Shown piece after piece: positions 22,532 to 34,019 of a DNA stretch of 64,000 bases. The position numbers and the translations under genes are program-made. The stretch is from Puccinia triticina (lineage: Eukaryota > Basidiomycota > Pucciniomycetes > Pucciniales > Pucciniaceae). The stretch covers positions 558,001 through 622,000 of the forward strand of contig NC_070562.1 of the NCBI RefSeq assembly GCF_026914185.1, written 5' to 3'. Every line of letters begins with the position of its first letter. Within the stretch, counting starts at the first letter, position 1. The notes under the pieces are model-generated. The model saw nothing but the letters and a program-made list of their open reading frames with translations, was not told the origin of the DNA and did no database searches.

Positions 22532-23190
22532 GGGCATTCCCGAACTTAACACAAGCGTACCCTCCTCGGGGGAGCGTAGCGACCTCCGAAGGAGGGACTT
22601 GCCTCTAAAGTCGCATGTCTCGCCCTACAGGATTGAGACAAATGGCAGGGAGGACCCTACACTCCCCCATTTTCCCCAATATCTCCCTGTTTCCTCTTGA
22701 TTCATCCCGCGCCCTTTGCACCATTGGAATGGCAAGCTTCTTAGCTTATTTTCCCCCACTTCAAACTCCCCCATATCCATCCCCCCTTGAAAGAAACGTC
22801 CTGTAAATGTTGTTACATGGTGGATTTCTGTACCCAATACCCCCCTTTGAGCCCGCGCGGGCTCAGGGAATTTCAAATTTTGAGCTCAAAAACTGCTGGA
22901 TCACCTCTCCAGAACCACTTCACAGTAGGTGGAGTGGGCTAGTAATTATGTGTGTCAGCTAGGTAAAAAACTGTAAAATGGAAGCTGAGATTGCAGGCTA
23001 CAAGTCTGTCTACTCAGATTTTTTTTTAAATAAAAACTACATTTTTAAAAACATTTTGAAAATAAAATATGTGTTTTTTTGCCAGAAATTCTTGAGTCTG
23101 TAGGGCCAATGGTGTGACTTTAGAGGTAAGCCTCTCCTTCGGAGACGCTCCACGCCTCCTCGGAGAGGCTTTGTTAAGCTCGGGGCATTC
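22532..23190. repeat. Inverted pair of about 80-bp GC-rich repeats
   Basis: 22532-22615 runs from GCATTCCCGAACTTAACA through CCTCCGAAGGAGGGACTTG to CCTCTAAAGTCGCA. Its diverged reverse complement is 23112-23190. Each copy also has an internal CTCC-GGAG stem. A third partial copy of the same sequence lies at about 33948-33990. The spacing suggests the two ends of a small element of about 660 bp, but no target duplication was found. Confidence 0.6.
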
Positions 23191-23753
23191 CTTGGTTTGT
23201 GGGTTGTTTTGTTCCATGTATAATCAACCCAGTAGGTATGTACATAGCCTGTTCCCGACACAGCAAATTACATAACACCAAATTAAAAAGCTGGATGAAA
23301 ATTGGGAGCATTGATAGGCATTGATTCAACATAGCAACAGCTCTGCTCCACAGCGTGGGAAGCGTCGCAAAATTGAAGCTTTTTTTGGCCACACTTAGCT
23401 AGCTTCTAGCAGCAGGTGAGCCACTGAACTTTTTGCCAATTGATTTGAGGGGGAAAACTACCCGATTTTAGCACCCTGCAGTAAAAACCACTTTGTTGAG
23501 CAGCGGAAAACTGCTGTGCTGACTGCTGAATAGCGGCTTGATGGGTCGAGGCACCGCAGCGCTCTTTCTGTCTAGAAACACGGAGCAATTGTTATCTGAT
23601 TTCACAACAAAATAGCGCAGAAGCTGGAAGCGCGTTGTATTGCTTGTACATAGCAGCTATTCTTGTTTTTCTGGGAATAGTGCTGAGTGCACCTTGCAAC
23701 TGAAAATTACTGATGGGTGTTTCATCTATACATAGGCAACACATATTTAAATT
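23191..23753. other. No gene seen
   Basis: 3' flank of the integrase-core pseudogene. Short ORFs only. Confidence 0.4.
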
Positions 23754-25375
23754 CTAAGGAGTAGAGGCTAAATTGTATAGCAAGGTTGCCTGTGCAGCAA
23801 TTGTTTCTGAGGGATTGTTGGTTGGATCTTCAAGCCAAGCGGAGTCGTAAAGATGTACAGCAGTTCTGAACAAAGAAAGTGTACTCCAAACATTCTGAGT
23901 GTCTATTTTGGGAAAGTCAAGTTCCATTTCAGTTATTAAAAGATCCATCATTTCACTGAACCACTGGGGGCAAGTTCGGAGCAGATCCTCCGCATCTGGA
24001 TAAAATTCATTTTCAAGTTCCAGCACAGCAGAGAGTTTGACAGGTACTAGTCCATCCTCCGCATTGTATTCTTCAGGATTTTCGTAACACACATTTGCAC
24101 TACATCCACCAGGGAGCATGCTTTTTTTGTTGATACGCCTCTTGTATGAATTGTAGTTATTGATCCATTTGTCCAGACTATCCTGCAAAATAGGTACCCA
24201 TAGGTAAATGAAAAGGAGACTTGTGAAGAGCAGAGAAATTATTGGAATCAGTTTCAGAATAAATATAAAATCAAAGAAAAGATACAATACTAACTGATCA
24301 ACAGGGTCTTGGGAGTCATATTTTCCACTTTCATCCGCTTCATATAATTAATTTATAAGTTCGCCATTGTAATGTCGCATCATCTGAGACCAGAAGCATT
24401 CTATTTTTTGGTTGTGTACACTTTTTGTATATTGGTGAGATTGATCAGGGTCTAGCTCTTCAAGATTTCCGAATTGGCGCATAAGATTACTTTGGTGTCC
24501 GGCGAGATGAATTGTCTCACTACCTCAATCAGTGGTGGTTAGTCGTGGGATACCCCCCTCTTTTTTGACCAATTGAAGAAAGTAATATCCAATGTGTCGA
24601 GGATTGTTGTTGGTAGTGTGGACAAAGAGTCCCAAGATCTTACGGCTCCAGGCATCAATAAAGCCATACAAAGTGATTCCAAACTTCTTCAATTTGTTGT
24701 GACCATCAGAAGACCATAAACCTTGAAGACACACCGCTTGAGAACCCTCTTGGATCTCCGTTCGACTCCTTCTGGATCCAATAATTGATTTAGGGAAGCA
24801 GCTTTTCCGCTGCAGAGTGCAACAATATTATTATTGTCAGATTATTCCGTGAGAAAAGTAATATTGACATGTAACACTTACTAATGAATGTTAATTTCAT
24901 ACCTAGTCTGAAGCAGTTGCTTCAGCTTCCAATAACCAGCATTACGTCCTTCTGGTGATTGGTGAATTTTCTTGATGCATTCTATCACAATATCCATTCC
25001 TTCGTTGTCGTCACTTCCTACATCCTCCTTCCGACGCCGAAGATCCATTTCTTTGATTTTTTGTTCCACAGTTTTTTGACCATGGACGTAACCGTGTCTT
25101 GTGCAGAGAAGATGATGAATTTGGGCATATGGTAGCCCTTGATGGAAGTATTGCCGAATCTCCTCTTCAAGCTGGTTTGTCTGTTGAAGTGCATGGTGGG
25201 TTAAACCCCATTTGGCTTTGCGTCGTGTTAAGGTTTGTTCATGAACGGATATAGAGTAAACATCTTTCAAATGGTTAATTATTTGATTGGTTGTTTTTCC
25301 TGAATGAATTAAATCCTTAACTATGGGTTTGAATTTGTCACCAAAATTAGCCATGGTTATGCTAGTCGCTTTCAA
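23754..25375 (-). pseudogene. Integrase-core (rve-type DDE) transposase, inactivated
   Basis: The N-terminal exon (from MANFGDKFKPIVKDLIHSG, 25342) holds a helix-turn-helix-like region (TTNQIINHLKDVYSISVHEQ) and a Lys-Glu linker, and ends at a GTAAGT donor near 24880. After the intron come NQLLDPEGVERRSKRVLKR and FKVYG; then a frame change leads to LWSSDGHNKLKKFGITLYG (first Asp) and YFLQLVKKEGGIPRLTTTD (second Asp). The third acid follows a TGA (24525-24527) in SVHNQKIECFWSQM. A second intron separates SQDPVDQL from SLDKWINNYNSYKRR and a C-terminal region of about 130 residues. The DDE triad is intact, but one frameshift, one TGA and one TAA near 24352 kill the ORF. It resembles the eukaryotic integrase-core transposases (IS3EU or Ginger-like); the superfamily is not certain. 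Confidence 0.7.
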
Positions 25376-25434
25376 ATTTTAAAAAGTAAGGGTTGATTCT
25401 ATATGTAAATATTTCTTAAATGGTATTAGAATTA

Positions 25435-25631
25435 GGGTGTTCAAAGTTGACTTGCATAAAATCATAACACCATAAAATCATAAAATTCTAAGCTGAAAAA
25501 AATATGTTGCACCCAAGCACTCCAATTAGAGCAACATTTCTAGAATGGTACATATGAAATCATCACTTGAAAGTTTTATAATTTTATGATTTTATGCATT
25601 GAAAATTTTATGATTTCAACTTTGAACACTC
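25435..25631. mobile_element. MITE with TTA duplication (PIF/Harbinger-like)
   Basis: Ends are GGGTGTTCAAAGTTGA and TCAACTTTGAACACTC, flanked by TTA at 25432-25434 and 25632-25634. A TWA duplication is typical of PIF/Harbinger and Tourist-type MITEs. The AT-rich interior has ATAAAATCATAAAATT in both orientations. Confidence 0.8.
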
Positions 25632-26484
25632 TTAATAGCATATAAGCTCCGCTCAACAAATATTGCCCACTAACCAGTTGCAGTAGCTTCGCTAATCACT
25701 GCACATATGTAAGACATATTCCCCTGATGCTACCCAATGCGCCACCGGTATGCCTCTGTTACAGGGCTCCGCATCTGTCGCAGGGCTAGCCTCTGTTACA
25801 GGCATGTATGAGCCATGTGATTACCATAGAAACTTCTTTGGCTTCCCATGTGGAATCGGCACCCAGGTGGATTGATTTGGCCGGTATGACTGGGAAATCA
25901 ATACAGATTCTGTCAAGTCTGGCCAGTTTGGCAGTGGAATCAATGTTTGACCGCTGGATTCCAGTTTCCGACGGCAGGACTCAAAAAATTACACCAAAAA
26001 TCGAAATCCAGAAAATCGGAAGATGTTGGCCGACAAGTCGGTTCCATGCCTCCATACTATGTCGTGACCTTCTCATGATTTGTTTGAGTGTGTTTTGAAA
26101 CCATCCAATCGTTTTCGTGATGTTGACTGATACAATCTAGCCCCGCTCAGCTTGCGACATGAAAAAGGATCCCAGTCAGTTGAATGAATCAAGAACTAGA
26201 TCTGATCATGAATGCGAATGGGAATCTTTGTTGGTTATGTAGTGCGGATTTGAGTGATTGAGGAAGTTGAAAGGGGGATGGGAGCAGAGGGACAAAGGTG
26301 AATTTGTTTTATTTACTTGTCAGCTGATTTATGCAATTTGAGTTCAGGGATGCATACATCCAGGGACAAAACTCGGGAACTGGTGGTCAGGAAGGTCAGA
26401 AAGTGTGTTTTAAACCCGAGGAGCAGCTGAGAGGTCAAGAGAGACAGCCAGTGGGAAGCAGAGAGAAATACATCGGAGCCCACC
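25632..26484. other. Upstream region of the RSF1-like gene
   Basis: No coding frame is supported. It includes a GTTACAGG-type repeat (GCCTCTGTTACAGG near 25755 and 25788). The 5' leader of the downstream gene is probably in the last 200 bases. Confidence 0.4.
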
Positions 26485-29400
26485 ATGGACGACCCGAGCG
26501 GTCAACAAGAACAACAACAACAACAACAACAACCCCAAGAACAACATCCTGAAAACCACGAAAAACTCAAACAAGAACAACAACAACAACAAATCAGTCG
26601 CATCATCCATCCTACACAATCACTCCCACCCCCACTCAGAACGATCAGAAGGAGCTTCGAACTACTCTCGGTCTCATACTTCCTCAACATCTTCGCACCA
26701 GCCCTGTCCATACAGAACTTTGCCATCTCAGTAAGCTCAATCACCACATAAACACAGTCCCAGTCAAACTGGTCGCGATAAAATCATAATCAGAGAACAC
26801 CTTAACTTCACTCCTACGATTCTCTTCTCCAGCTTGCACGTAACGTTGATCTTGAAACGCACCCTTCTTGACCTCTCAACAGAAACTCGAAGCCGATTTA
26901 GATGGCAGTCAACCCGATTCATACCTCCCAATCTTGATTCCGAAACTTCTGGTATCTCTGACGGGCGATCGAACGACAAAGTAAGCCAGTCTATCCAATT
27001 CGAACGCGTCGGCTCCTAATTCATACATTTCACTTTGCCACTAGTCATTCCAATTGGGAATCAAGATTGCGCAGAGAATTCTTCAGACGGGAACCGCAAG
27101 CAAACCCTCTCGGAGCAGAACCTGCCAAGCCCAAACCGAAGATCTTCAAACGAGCCGTTGGCTATGTTTACATCGCAGAGGCCATCCCACTCTCAACCCT
27201 GCCCACCGTCGACGACCTGAACTCTCAATATGCTCAACTGACCAAAGCTAAGAGTGGTACCTCTCAGCAAGCTCCCGTCAGCAATCAAACTCCCATCGAT
27301 CCGTCTCAGCCCCAGCATGTCTCAGAAAGCGAGCAAACTGCAAGCGTTCTCCCTGCCACAGAGATTGAGCAGACTGCAAGCGACCTCCCTGATACCCAAC
27401 CCCTTAACGATACCCCTCAACTTTCAAATACGCAGAGCCCGGCGGTCGAATTACCTAATCCCAATCCAGTCGACGCAAAAAGCTCTGGTTTACTACCCTC
27501 AGACTCACATCCATCGGATAAACCTTCGCCTGAAGATCTCATTCATCACGCCGAAGAACCCAAGCCACTCAATGCACCTTCCAGTGAAAGCTCAAGCCCA
27601 GCACCTCAGAATCCAGCAGGGCCTAGTACGATACTCTGGTCAAGTCTTTCACCAACTATCAAGCTCAAGTCTCTTTTTAAGCTTTGCGAATGGCATTTCA
27701 GTACCTCAACCGACTTGGACCGATTCCGGCGCCTCGTTGATCACAAGGCTTATAATTCTAATATTGTGGGGTTGGATGAACATTCTGATTGGAGACAAGA
27801 ACGCTGTGGGATTGATTCTAAAGGGAACCAGTACTGGCTCAGTGGCCAAGGGATCGAATGCCGCCTCTGGGTCCAACGTCGAGAGCCCCAGCCGCCACTT
27901 AAAGCAATCACTCTCCGGATCCCGGCACGTTCAAAGAAAAAAGAGAAGAACGCGCAAACTAAACAACCCAAACGCAAACACGTCTCTCAGGAGTCCCCCA
28001 CTACCCCATCCACCCCTGCTACCAACCGAAGCCGCCGGTGCAGCAGCGGTGCTCTCCCCGATCCCAAGCGAGCAAGATTGACAGGCACAAGATCATCTCA
28101 AAGATTACGCGGTACTCAGGCGGAGTCCAGTAACAGATCGATATCGCCACGTCCACCAACGATGATTGTGATCAAGAAGACTGGCGCTCCTCAAAACTCA
28201 AAAGCGCCCAAACAAGGTGTAAACGGATCTAGGCGACGATCATCAAGAAGGAGCGCGAATGATGAGGTGTGGCAGGATGTACCTCCCGGTTGGCTAGATG
28301 AAGTAGTTGAACCTACTTCTAAACAGCCATCCACCGCCCTCTCCAGCGATTTATCGGAGATGAGCGACGATGATGACTATGTCGTCAACGCTCGCCAATC
28401 CAACCCAAAGAAGTCGAAGCCGATGGCTATGAAAGCGAAGTCAATGCCCGTCGCGACGGATAACGCCTCTGTGGATGAAAGCCTCTCGGAACTTTCTGAT
28501 AGTCCAGATCCCTCGACAGTCCTCACCAGTGAGTCTGTGTCCGAGGCCCCTAGTATAGCTGCTGAGAGAGTGGATGAAATACCCGATGTAAACAAAACCG
28601 AGCAAAGAACCGACGATGTACCTAAATGCGACGATAAGGCTGTGAGACTACCCACAGCCGAACACTCGTGTCCAGGACAAGAGATGGAAGTTGAAACTGC
28701 GGAAGTAGTCACAATGTCTGTGAAGGATGATCCGGACCAGAAGCCTAGTGATATTCCCGTCAGCAATGTTCGACTATCTGAGCTGGACGACTGCAAAGCA
28801 AATAATGCTCAACTTGATCTACCCAAGCCTGCCCAATCAATCATTGACCCGATCCACGAACCCTCTGCTCAACCTGTCACCCCGGAACCAAATGCCCCAA
28901 CTAAAGAGCTCATTCCGAAAGTTGAATGTGGATGTGATGTTGAAAAAGTACAACCGTGTTCGGATGATACGGACCCATTTTTTCCTGAGTTAAAGGGACA
29001 TCCGCTTGATCCAGATTGGATCGAATGGGAAGTTGTGAGTCTCAGCCCCATGTCGTCATTCCAAAAGAAAGCGAGATAGCGTGCATTGACACCCTTTTCT
29101 TTCGACTATACAGGTTTGTGCGGATTTGAACGATTGGCAAAACTTTTATTTGCAGTTTGAAAATAGCGAAAGTCATTCGGAAAAACAGCTGGTCGAATTC
29201 ATTAACAATGAAATTTTACCCGAAGTCATGGCTTCCCATAACGTAAGTCTTATCACAACACAAAAAAAAACTGCAAGGGGATTTATATCCAGATTTATTT
29301 TCCCAAATTTTCTTCTTAAATCATCTTAGGAGGAGGAAGCTAGAAAACAGAAAGAAGAGGCCATGGCGCAACGAAAGCGATCCAGCAGGCTAGCTACAAG

Positions 29401-31073
29401 AGAGGCTGTTCAAGCGACCTCAATGGAAATAGACACGATGACCAGAGAGACCCGCATGCATTCAGACCGATTAGAAGCCAAGCGATTAAAAGAACTCGAA
29501 CAGCAAGAAGAGTCCAAAAAGCAAAAGGAAGAAGACCAGCGATTGGTCAGATTGAGAGAGCGAGAAAGAAACATAGCGATCCGAGAGGCTCAACAGGCGA
29601 GTGAACGAGAAGCCGAAGTCAAACGGGCGGAACGAGCCAGACTGAGGGCTGAGAGCAAACTTCTGGGCAAGGCTGTCAAAGTGGCGAAGGCCGGTGTTGA
29701 AAATTCAGTGCCATCTATCGATTCGACCGAGCAATGGGAACTAAATTGCGAGATCTGTGGCGTCAGTGGGAGGAACGTGGTGAGTCACTTCTGCTCGTCG
29801 ACGTGAATCTATGTGATGGGAAAAGCAGCTATTCATCCGGTGGTATTTGTTCGATAAATTTAGGATGATGGTAGTGAGGTGATCAGTTGCGACAAATGCG
29901 AGATATGGCAACACGTAGTCTGTCATGATAGGGCTGATGAAATCATGAAGAAGCCTAAACAAGATTGGCCAACAGCCGATTTTATGTGTGCCAATTGCTC
30001 TGGAATTCCGATCCCCCGGGCGGTGAAGAAATTGAGGACACATATCAACGGCAGACCCAAACCTCCACCTCGGCAAAGAGCTAGCAAAGCGAAGGATGAG
30101 CTCAACCAGTCTGCGCCCGCTACTCCCGGCCCTTCTACTGCCAAGCCTAAAATTACTATCCTGATGAGCAATCCTAGCAGGCAAGGTGGATCGACGCTCA
30201 ACGAGGTCTCGCCCGAGGTTTGTTTGTTTTCCTCGCCTCTCGTTGGTCTTATCCTTTGATCACTTACGTACTCTTTCTTCTGGTTCTTCTGCATTATAGA
30301 TGAACCCTGCCAGTACCTCTGCGCCTAATCCGCCCCAGTTACAAAATGCACCGACCCAGTATCCACCTAGCCAGCTAACAAATTCGAATCTAAGTGGAGA
30401 GAACACATCGTGCAGGCCGAATGGAAACCTTGCGAACCAAGCCCCACCCGACCTCACAATGTCCAGGTCGACTTGTTTGTCATCATCTGTCCCGAGTTAC
30501 AGACCAGCTGCAACAGCGAGAACGACGAATGTCCCAGACTTGACAAAGTATTATGACGACTTGGAGAAACTGTGCTGCATCCTCCGAACAAATACTAATT
30601 TGCACAGGACTTTGCCAGTCGAAGTTATGCATCGACTTAGGCGATACTTGTTGGACCAGCAAGAGCAACAGGAACGGCAAAGGCGACAGAGAGAGCAGCA
30701 ACAACTTGGCCGCCTGCAGCCGACCACAAGCAGCATCACTCCGGCGGGCAGTAGTAGTCTTAACTCAAATCTTCATCCTAGCCTTAATGGTCAATCGACC
30801 CAACCGATCAATCTTCCTCCATCGTTCTCTCATGATCTCCAGCAGAACCCTCGCCCGCCTCATCTGCACTCGGCGCGTCTGGTTCATGATTCCCAAACGA
30901 TAGATCCCCAACTCCAGCAACTCACAGCCAGACCTGAGCCTCTTCGTACCAACACGATTACCACCCCTGATGCGCCCACCACTACGCCGACGCCGACCCC
31001 CACCCCGACTACATCTGCGGCGGTTTCTCGCCATGATGCTGAGCCCTACGAGTCGGAGTATGGACATTTCTGA
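26485..31073 (+). CDS. RSF1-like chromatin protein with DDT-type domain and PHD finger
   Basis: Seven exons (26485-26730, 26883-26980, 27045-29034, 29114-29242, 29330-29779, 29864-30217, 30300-31073) join in frame to 1,346 residues. A poly-Gln N-terminus leads to the DDT-like fold SVSYFLNIFAPALSIQNF, EADLDGSQPDSYLPILIPK and NHSNWESRLRREFFRR. The WHIM-like part follows (KLKSLFKLCEWHF, then WRQERCGIDSKGNQYWL). A long acidic Ser/Pro-rich linker comes next, then a charged coiled coil (about 825-950). A C4HC3 PHD finger spans about 960-1017: CEIC, CDKC, WQHVVC, CANC. The tail is Pro/Gln-rich. In animals RSF1 partners SNF2H in nucleosome spacing. The architecture points to a nuclear remodeller subunit or histone reader. 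The name is by architecture, not orthology. All phases agree; the first acceptor chosen (CAACAG, 26882) is the only one that keeps the frame. Confidence 0.85.
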
Positions 31074-31819
31074 CCCCGTCGTCGCCTCTATACCTCCAGC
31101 GCCGCACCCTCCTTCCTGAACCCCCCCTGCCAACACTTATCTCCCCTTTGTTTTTGTCTGCTACTTGTATGCTTTCTGGTTGTACTCTTCCTCTTTCGTC
31201 CCAGAGCTCCAGCCGTTCCCCCCGGCTCTTCTGGTTCCTTTTCTCTTCTCCTCCCCCCCCCCCCCCCCTTACTTGCCCTTTCTCTCCTCGTCTGGCACAT
31301 TCTGGCTTCCTTATTTTGTCTTGATTTTTTGTTGTGCGTCCCCCTTCCCTTTGTTTGCTTGGTTTTTTTATGTGATGTGATGTGATGTGATGTGATACAA
31401 CTTAAGATAGAGAAAGGTAAAACAAATCAAATCAATTGAAAGTACTTTCCTCCCCCTGCCCAATAAAAATGATAACCTGAGGTTTGGTGTTGGTTTGTGT
31501 AGTTTTATGTGTACAGAAAGGATAAAATCATTATATAGAGGACAAGGGCATAGCCCCCAAATTTGGGGTTACAGGGGGTGTGAAAGTCACAGGATGGGAA
31601 AGGCCCAAAGGGGAATGGGAGAGATCAAAGGAAATGATATAAAATTTTCAAACCTTTGATGATACAATTTCAGGGTGACTGTGCATTCACTCAGTCAAAG
31701 GAGAAACCAACTTTTAACTGAAAAATGGGTGGAAAAACAACATTTCAAGTGAAAACTGGGTGAAATAAGGGCAATTTATTTTGGGGGAAAAGATACAAAA
31801 TTTGTTACTGAAAAAGTAA
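31074..31819. other. 3' flank; microsatellites
   Basis: CT-rich downstream sequence with a poly-C run at 31252-31267 and a (TGATG)n stretch at 31373-31395. No gene seen. Confidence 0.5.
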
Positions 31820-31895
31820 GGCCCCGTTTGGCTGCCGCATTATACGTCATAAATGTTCAAATTTATGATGTATAACACGGCAGCCAAACAGGGCC
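31820..31895. mobile_element. 76-bp PIF/Harbinger-type MITE
   Basis: The element is almost entirely one hairpin: GGCCCCGTTTGGCTGCCG at the left and CGGCAGCCAAACAGGGCC at the right. TAA flanks it on both sides (31817-31819, 31896-31898). The same end sequence opens the element at 61277. Confidence 0.85.
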
Positions 31896-31962
31896 TAAAT
31901 GTTTGGAAAAATGTTGAGGAGAGAGAGAATCAAAAACTCTGAAAATGTGAGAGGACTTCCTT

Positions 31963-32700
31963 TTAAACAATTTTTGAAGTTTCATATGACGGCTGGCCAC
32001 TTTCAGGCTGTGGAATCACTACCTTTGTAGTTTGGCTTGACTTGCTTCTTGACAATGCAACATAGAGCTGACCATAACTAAACACAGGTTCATGAAGTAT
32101 AATACCAACATTGCCAATTTTTTGACCTTGAGATTTATTGATTGTGAGGGAGAAAGCCAGATTGACAGGAAATTGTTTGCTTATGACCTTTAAAAGGCAA
32201 TCCAGACTCATCTGGGCCAGATGTGAAAGGAATGTGAGGGATGGCCACCACATCATTAACTCTGTTATCTGAATATGAGTTGGGAAACCTGAGATGTTCA
32301 ACCCATTGATGTACTCTTGAAAATATGGGTTTTGGGGATCATCCTCTACAGAGTCTATCGTGTGTAAGTTGAGGGCATCAGATCAGAAGGGGAATCATTA
32401 AATTATTTATCCTGAAAGGGTTAAAGAGGGAGCATCCACATGTATCTGTTTCATGACCCATCTGCACACCATTTTGATAAGCATCCGCAACACCATAGAA
32501 TTGCTCTACGTGAAAGTCTTTTTGATTCAATATAATATACAGCAACCTTTCAGTTTCAATTTTGATATATTGATCCACACAGTATTGTTGAAAAATAAGG
32601 CCAGGCCTGTTGAGATCCTTATGCTTAGTGTATGCTTCTATCCAAGCTACACATTGTATTTAGTCTATGGTGCCTCAGATCCAAGGCGCTCTCCTCACTG
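31963..32700 (-). pseudogene. Helitron replicase/helicase, internally deleted C-terminal part
   Basis: The minus-strand frame near 32660-32450 encodes PGLIFQQYCVDQYIKIETER and DFHVEQFYGVADAYQNG, typical of the Helitron replicase N-terminal half. About 100 bp further on it becomes [20 protein letters not shown], then [40 protein letters not shown] and LSRSKSS, the last motifs of a PIF1-type Helitron helicase. Most of the replicase and helicase is missing between them. Together with 35698-37148 it forms one minus-strand Helitron relic split by later insertions. Confidence 0.75.
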
Positions 32701-32839
32701 AATCAGAACAAATTTATCTTTGTGTCCAGTCACTGCCACAAGACCCAGCGTCTGTGACTTTCAGTCCTCTCTTAGCCTGGTCCACCTCAACAAGGCCAAT
32801 GTGATAGAGAGTAGTTTTCATGCAAAAAGCCAAACAATA

Positions 32840-33086
32840 CACTGCAAAAAAAACTTGGTCAACTGCTTGCAGTTGACATGCAGGATACTCAAGCCAAGCT
32901 GCCATTGTAACTCCACCTGAATGCACAAGTGTCTTTGTTGGCACAGTCACTGTGCAAGGTGCACAGTGACTGTGCATTAAAGCTTGGGTTGAGTCAAACC
33001 TTGAGTAAGGCTGGTGTAACACCACAAGCTTCCTCAGAGTTACCACATGTCAACTGCTCACAGTTGACACAGTTTTTTTTGCAGTG
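32840..33086. mobile_element. CACTA-like MITE, short copy A
   Basis: 247 bp with ends CACTGCAAAAAAAACTTGGT and ACAGTTTTTTTTGCAGTG, flanked by ATA (32837-32839, 33087-33089). It carries a subterminal palindrome (GTCAACTGCTTGCAGTTGAC). It is about 90% identical by eye to 44509-44757 and sits in the Helitron relic. Confidence 0.85.
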
Positions 33087-33999
33087 ATAGTTGAGTTCCA
33101 TTTGAGAATGATGAATGCATGCATTGGCAATCCCCAATTCAGTCCATTTAAAATGATCAGGGATGTGAGATCTCTCTTCTAATTTATTGGCAGAAATGGG
33201 CTTTGGGTATGAGGTGGAGTGGCTCTACCATTTGCTGGTTGATTCTTGAAATGGCAACATATAATATTTACACCCTTGGAAGTGGGTGGTGTAGCCACCT
33301 TGGAATATAGTTGCAAATTCTTTTTGTGTGCCGTAACTGGCTCCCTGAAGCAAATTTTCCAAATTTTCTTTTTTTGGTGGGGATTTAAGGGCAAGCCATG
33401 CACAAGTGAATTGAGGCATGTTGAATCACCCTGAATTCCAACTTCCACTGCACATGGATCTTTCAGAAAAAAAATATGGATTGATTCAATTCAGAATGAG
33501 GATTAACAATTTTCAAGATACTCAAGGTGTGAATTCTGAATCCGTGAGTTGTTTTGTAGTGAATTAGATGCCAAGTTTATAAAAAAACTGTCTTTCCAGA
33601 AGGATCACATTTTTTCACATTTTTTCTGGTTTACTGCACCATTTTCTTCTCCCTAATTCAAGAAATATTTTTAAATAAAGAAAAAAATAACATGTCTGAC
33701 TTACAATTGACATTGCTTCAAAGTTTGAGCCTGAACTACTGTTGATTAGTCTGGAATTTGGGAATTGCTGTCTTCCCAAGTTGTGTTAGTAATTTTTTCC
33801 TCTTCAGACTTCTGTCTATTGTAGAAGTAGAGTAATTTTTTGAATTGAATTTTTGACTTCTTTTGGTTTTGAAGCGGTTGACTTGAATTGGCGTGTGCCA
33901 CACTAACGTACACCCGTACGTTTGTGTGACAACGGGGAGTCCTACACTGCGCGCCTCCTCGGAGAGGCTTATGTAATAAGCTCCTCAACTGGCCGGGTG
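33087..33999. other. Insertion within the Helitron relic; no gene recognised
   Basis: Minus-strand ORFs up to 89 residues show no family resemblance. The last part (33948-33990) is a partial copy of the GC-rich repeat at 22532 and 23112. Confidence 0.4.
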
Positions 34000-34019
34000 G
34001 ATCTCTTCAACCCACACTC

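Noticed and set aside
27254..28081. 275-codon plus-strand ORF in a second frame
   Set aside because: It overlaps exon 3 of the RSF1-like gene in another frame, and the composition is that of a shifted Pro/Ser-rich sequence.
28377..28796. 139-codon minus-strand ORF, Ser/Thr-rich
   Set aside because: It is antisense to the acidic Ser-rich exon of the RSF1-like gene and arises from codon bias on the coding strand.
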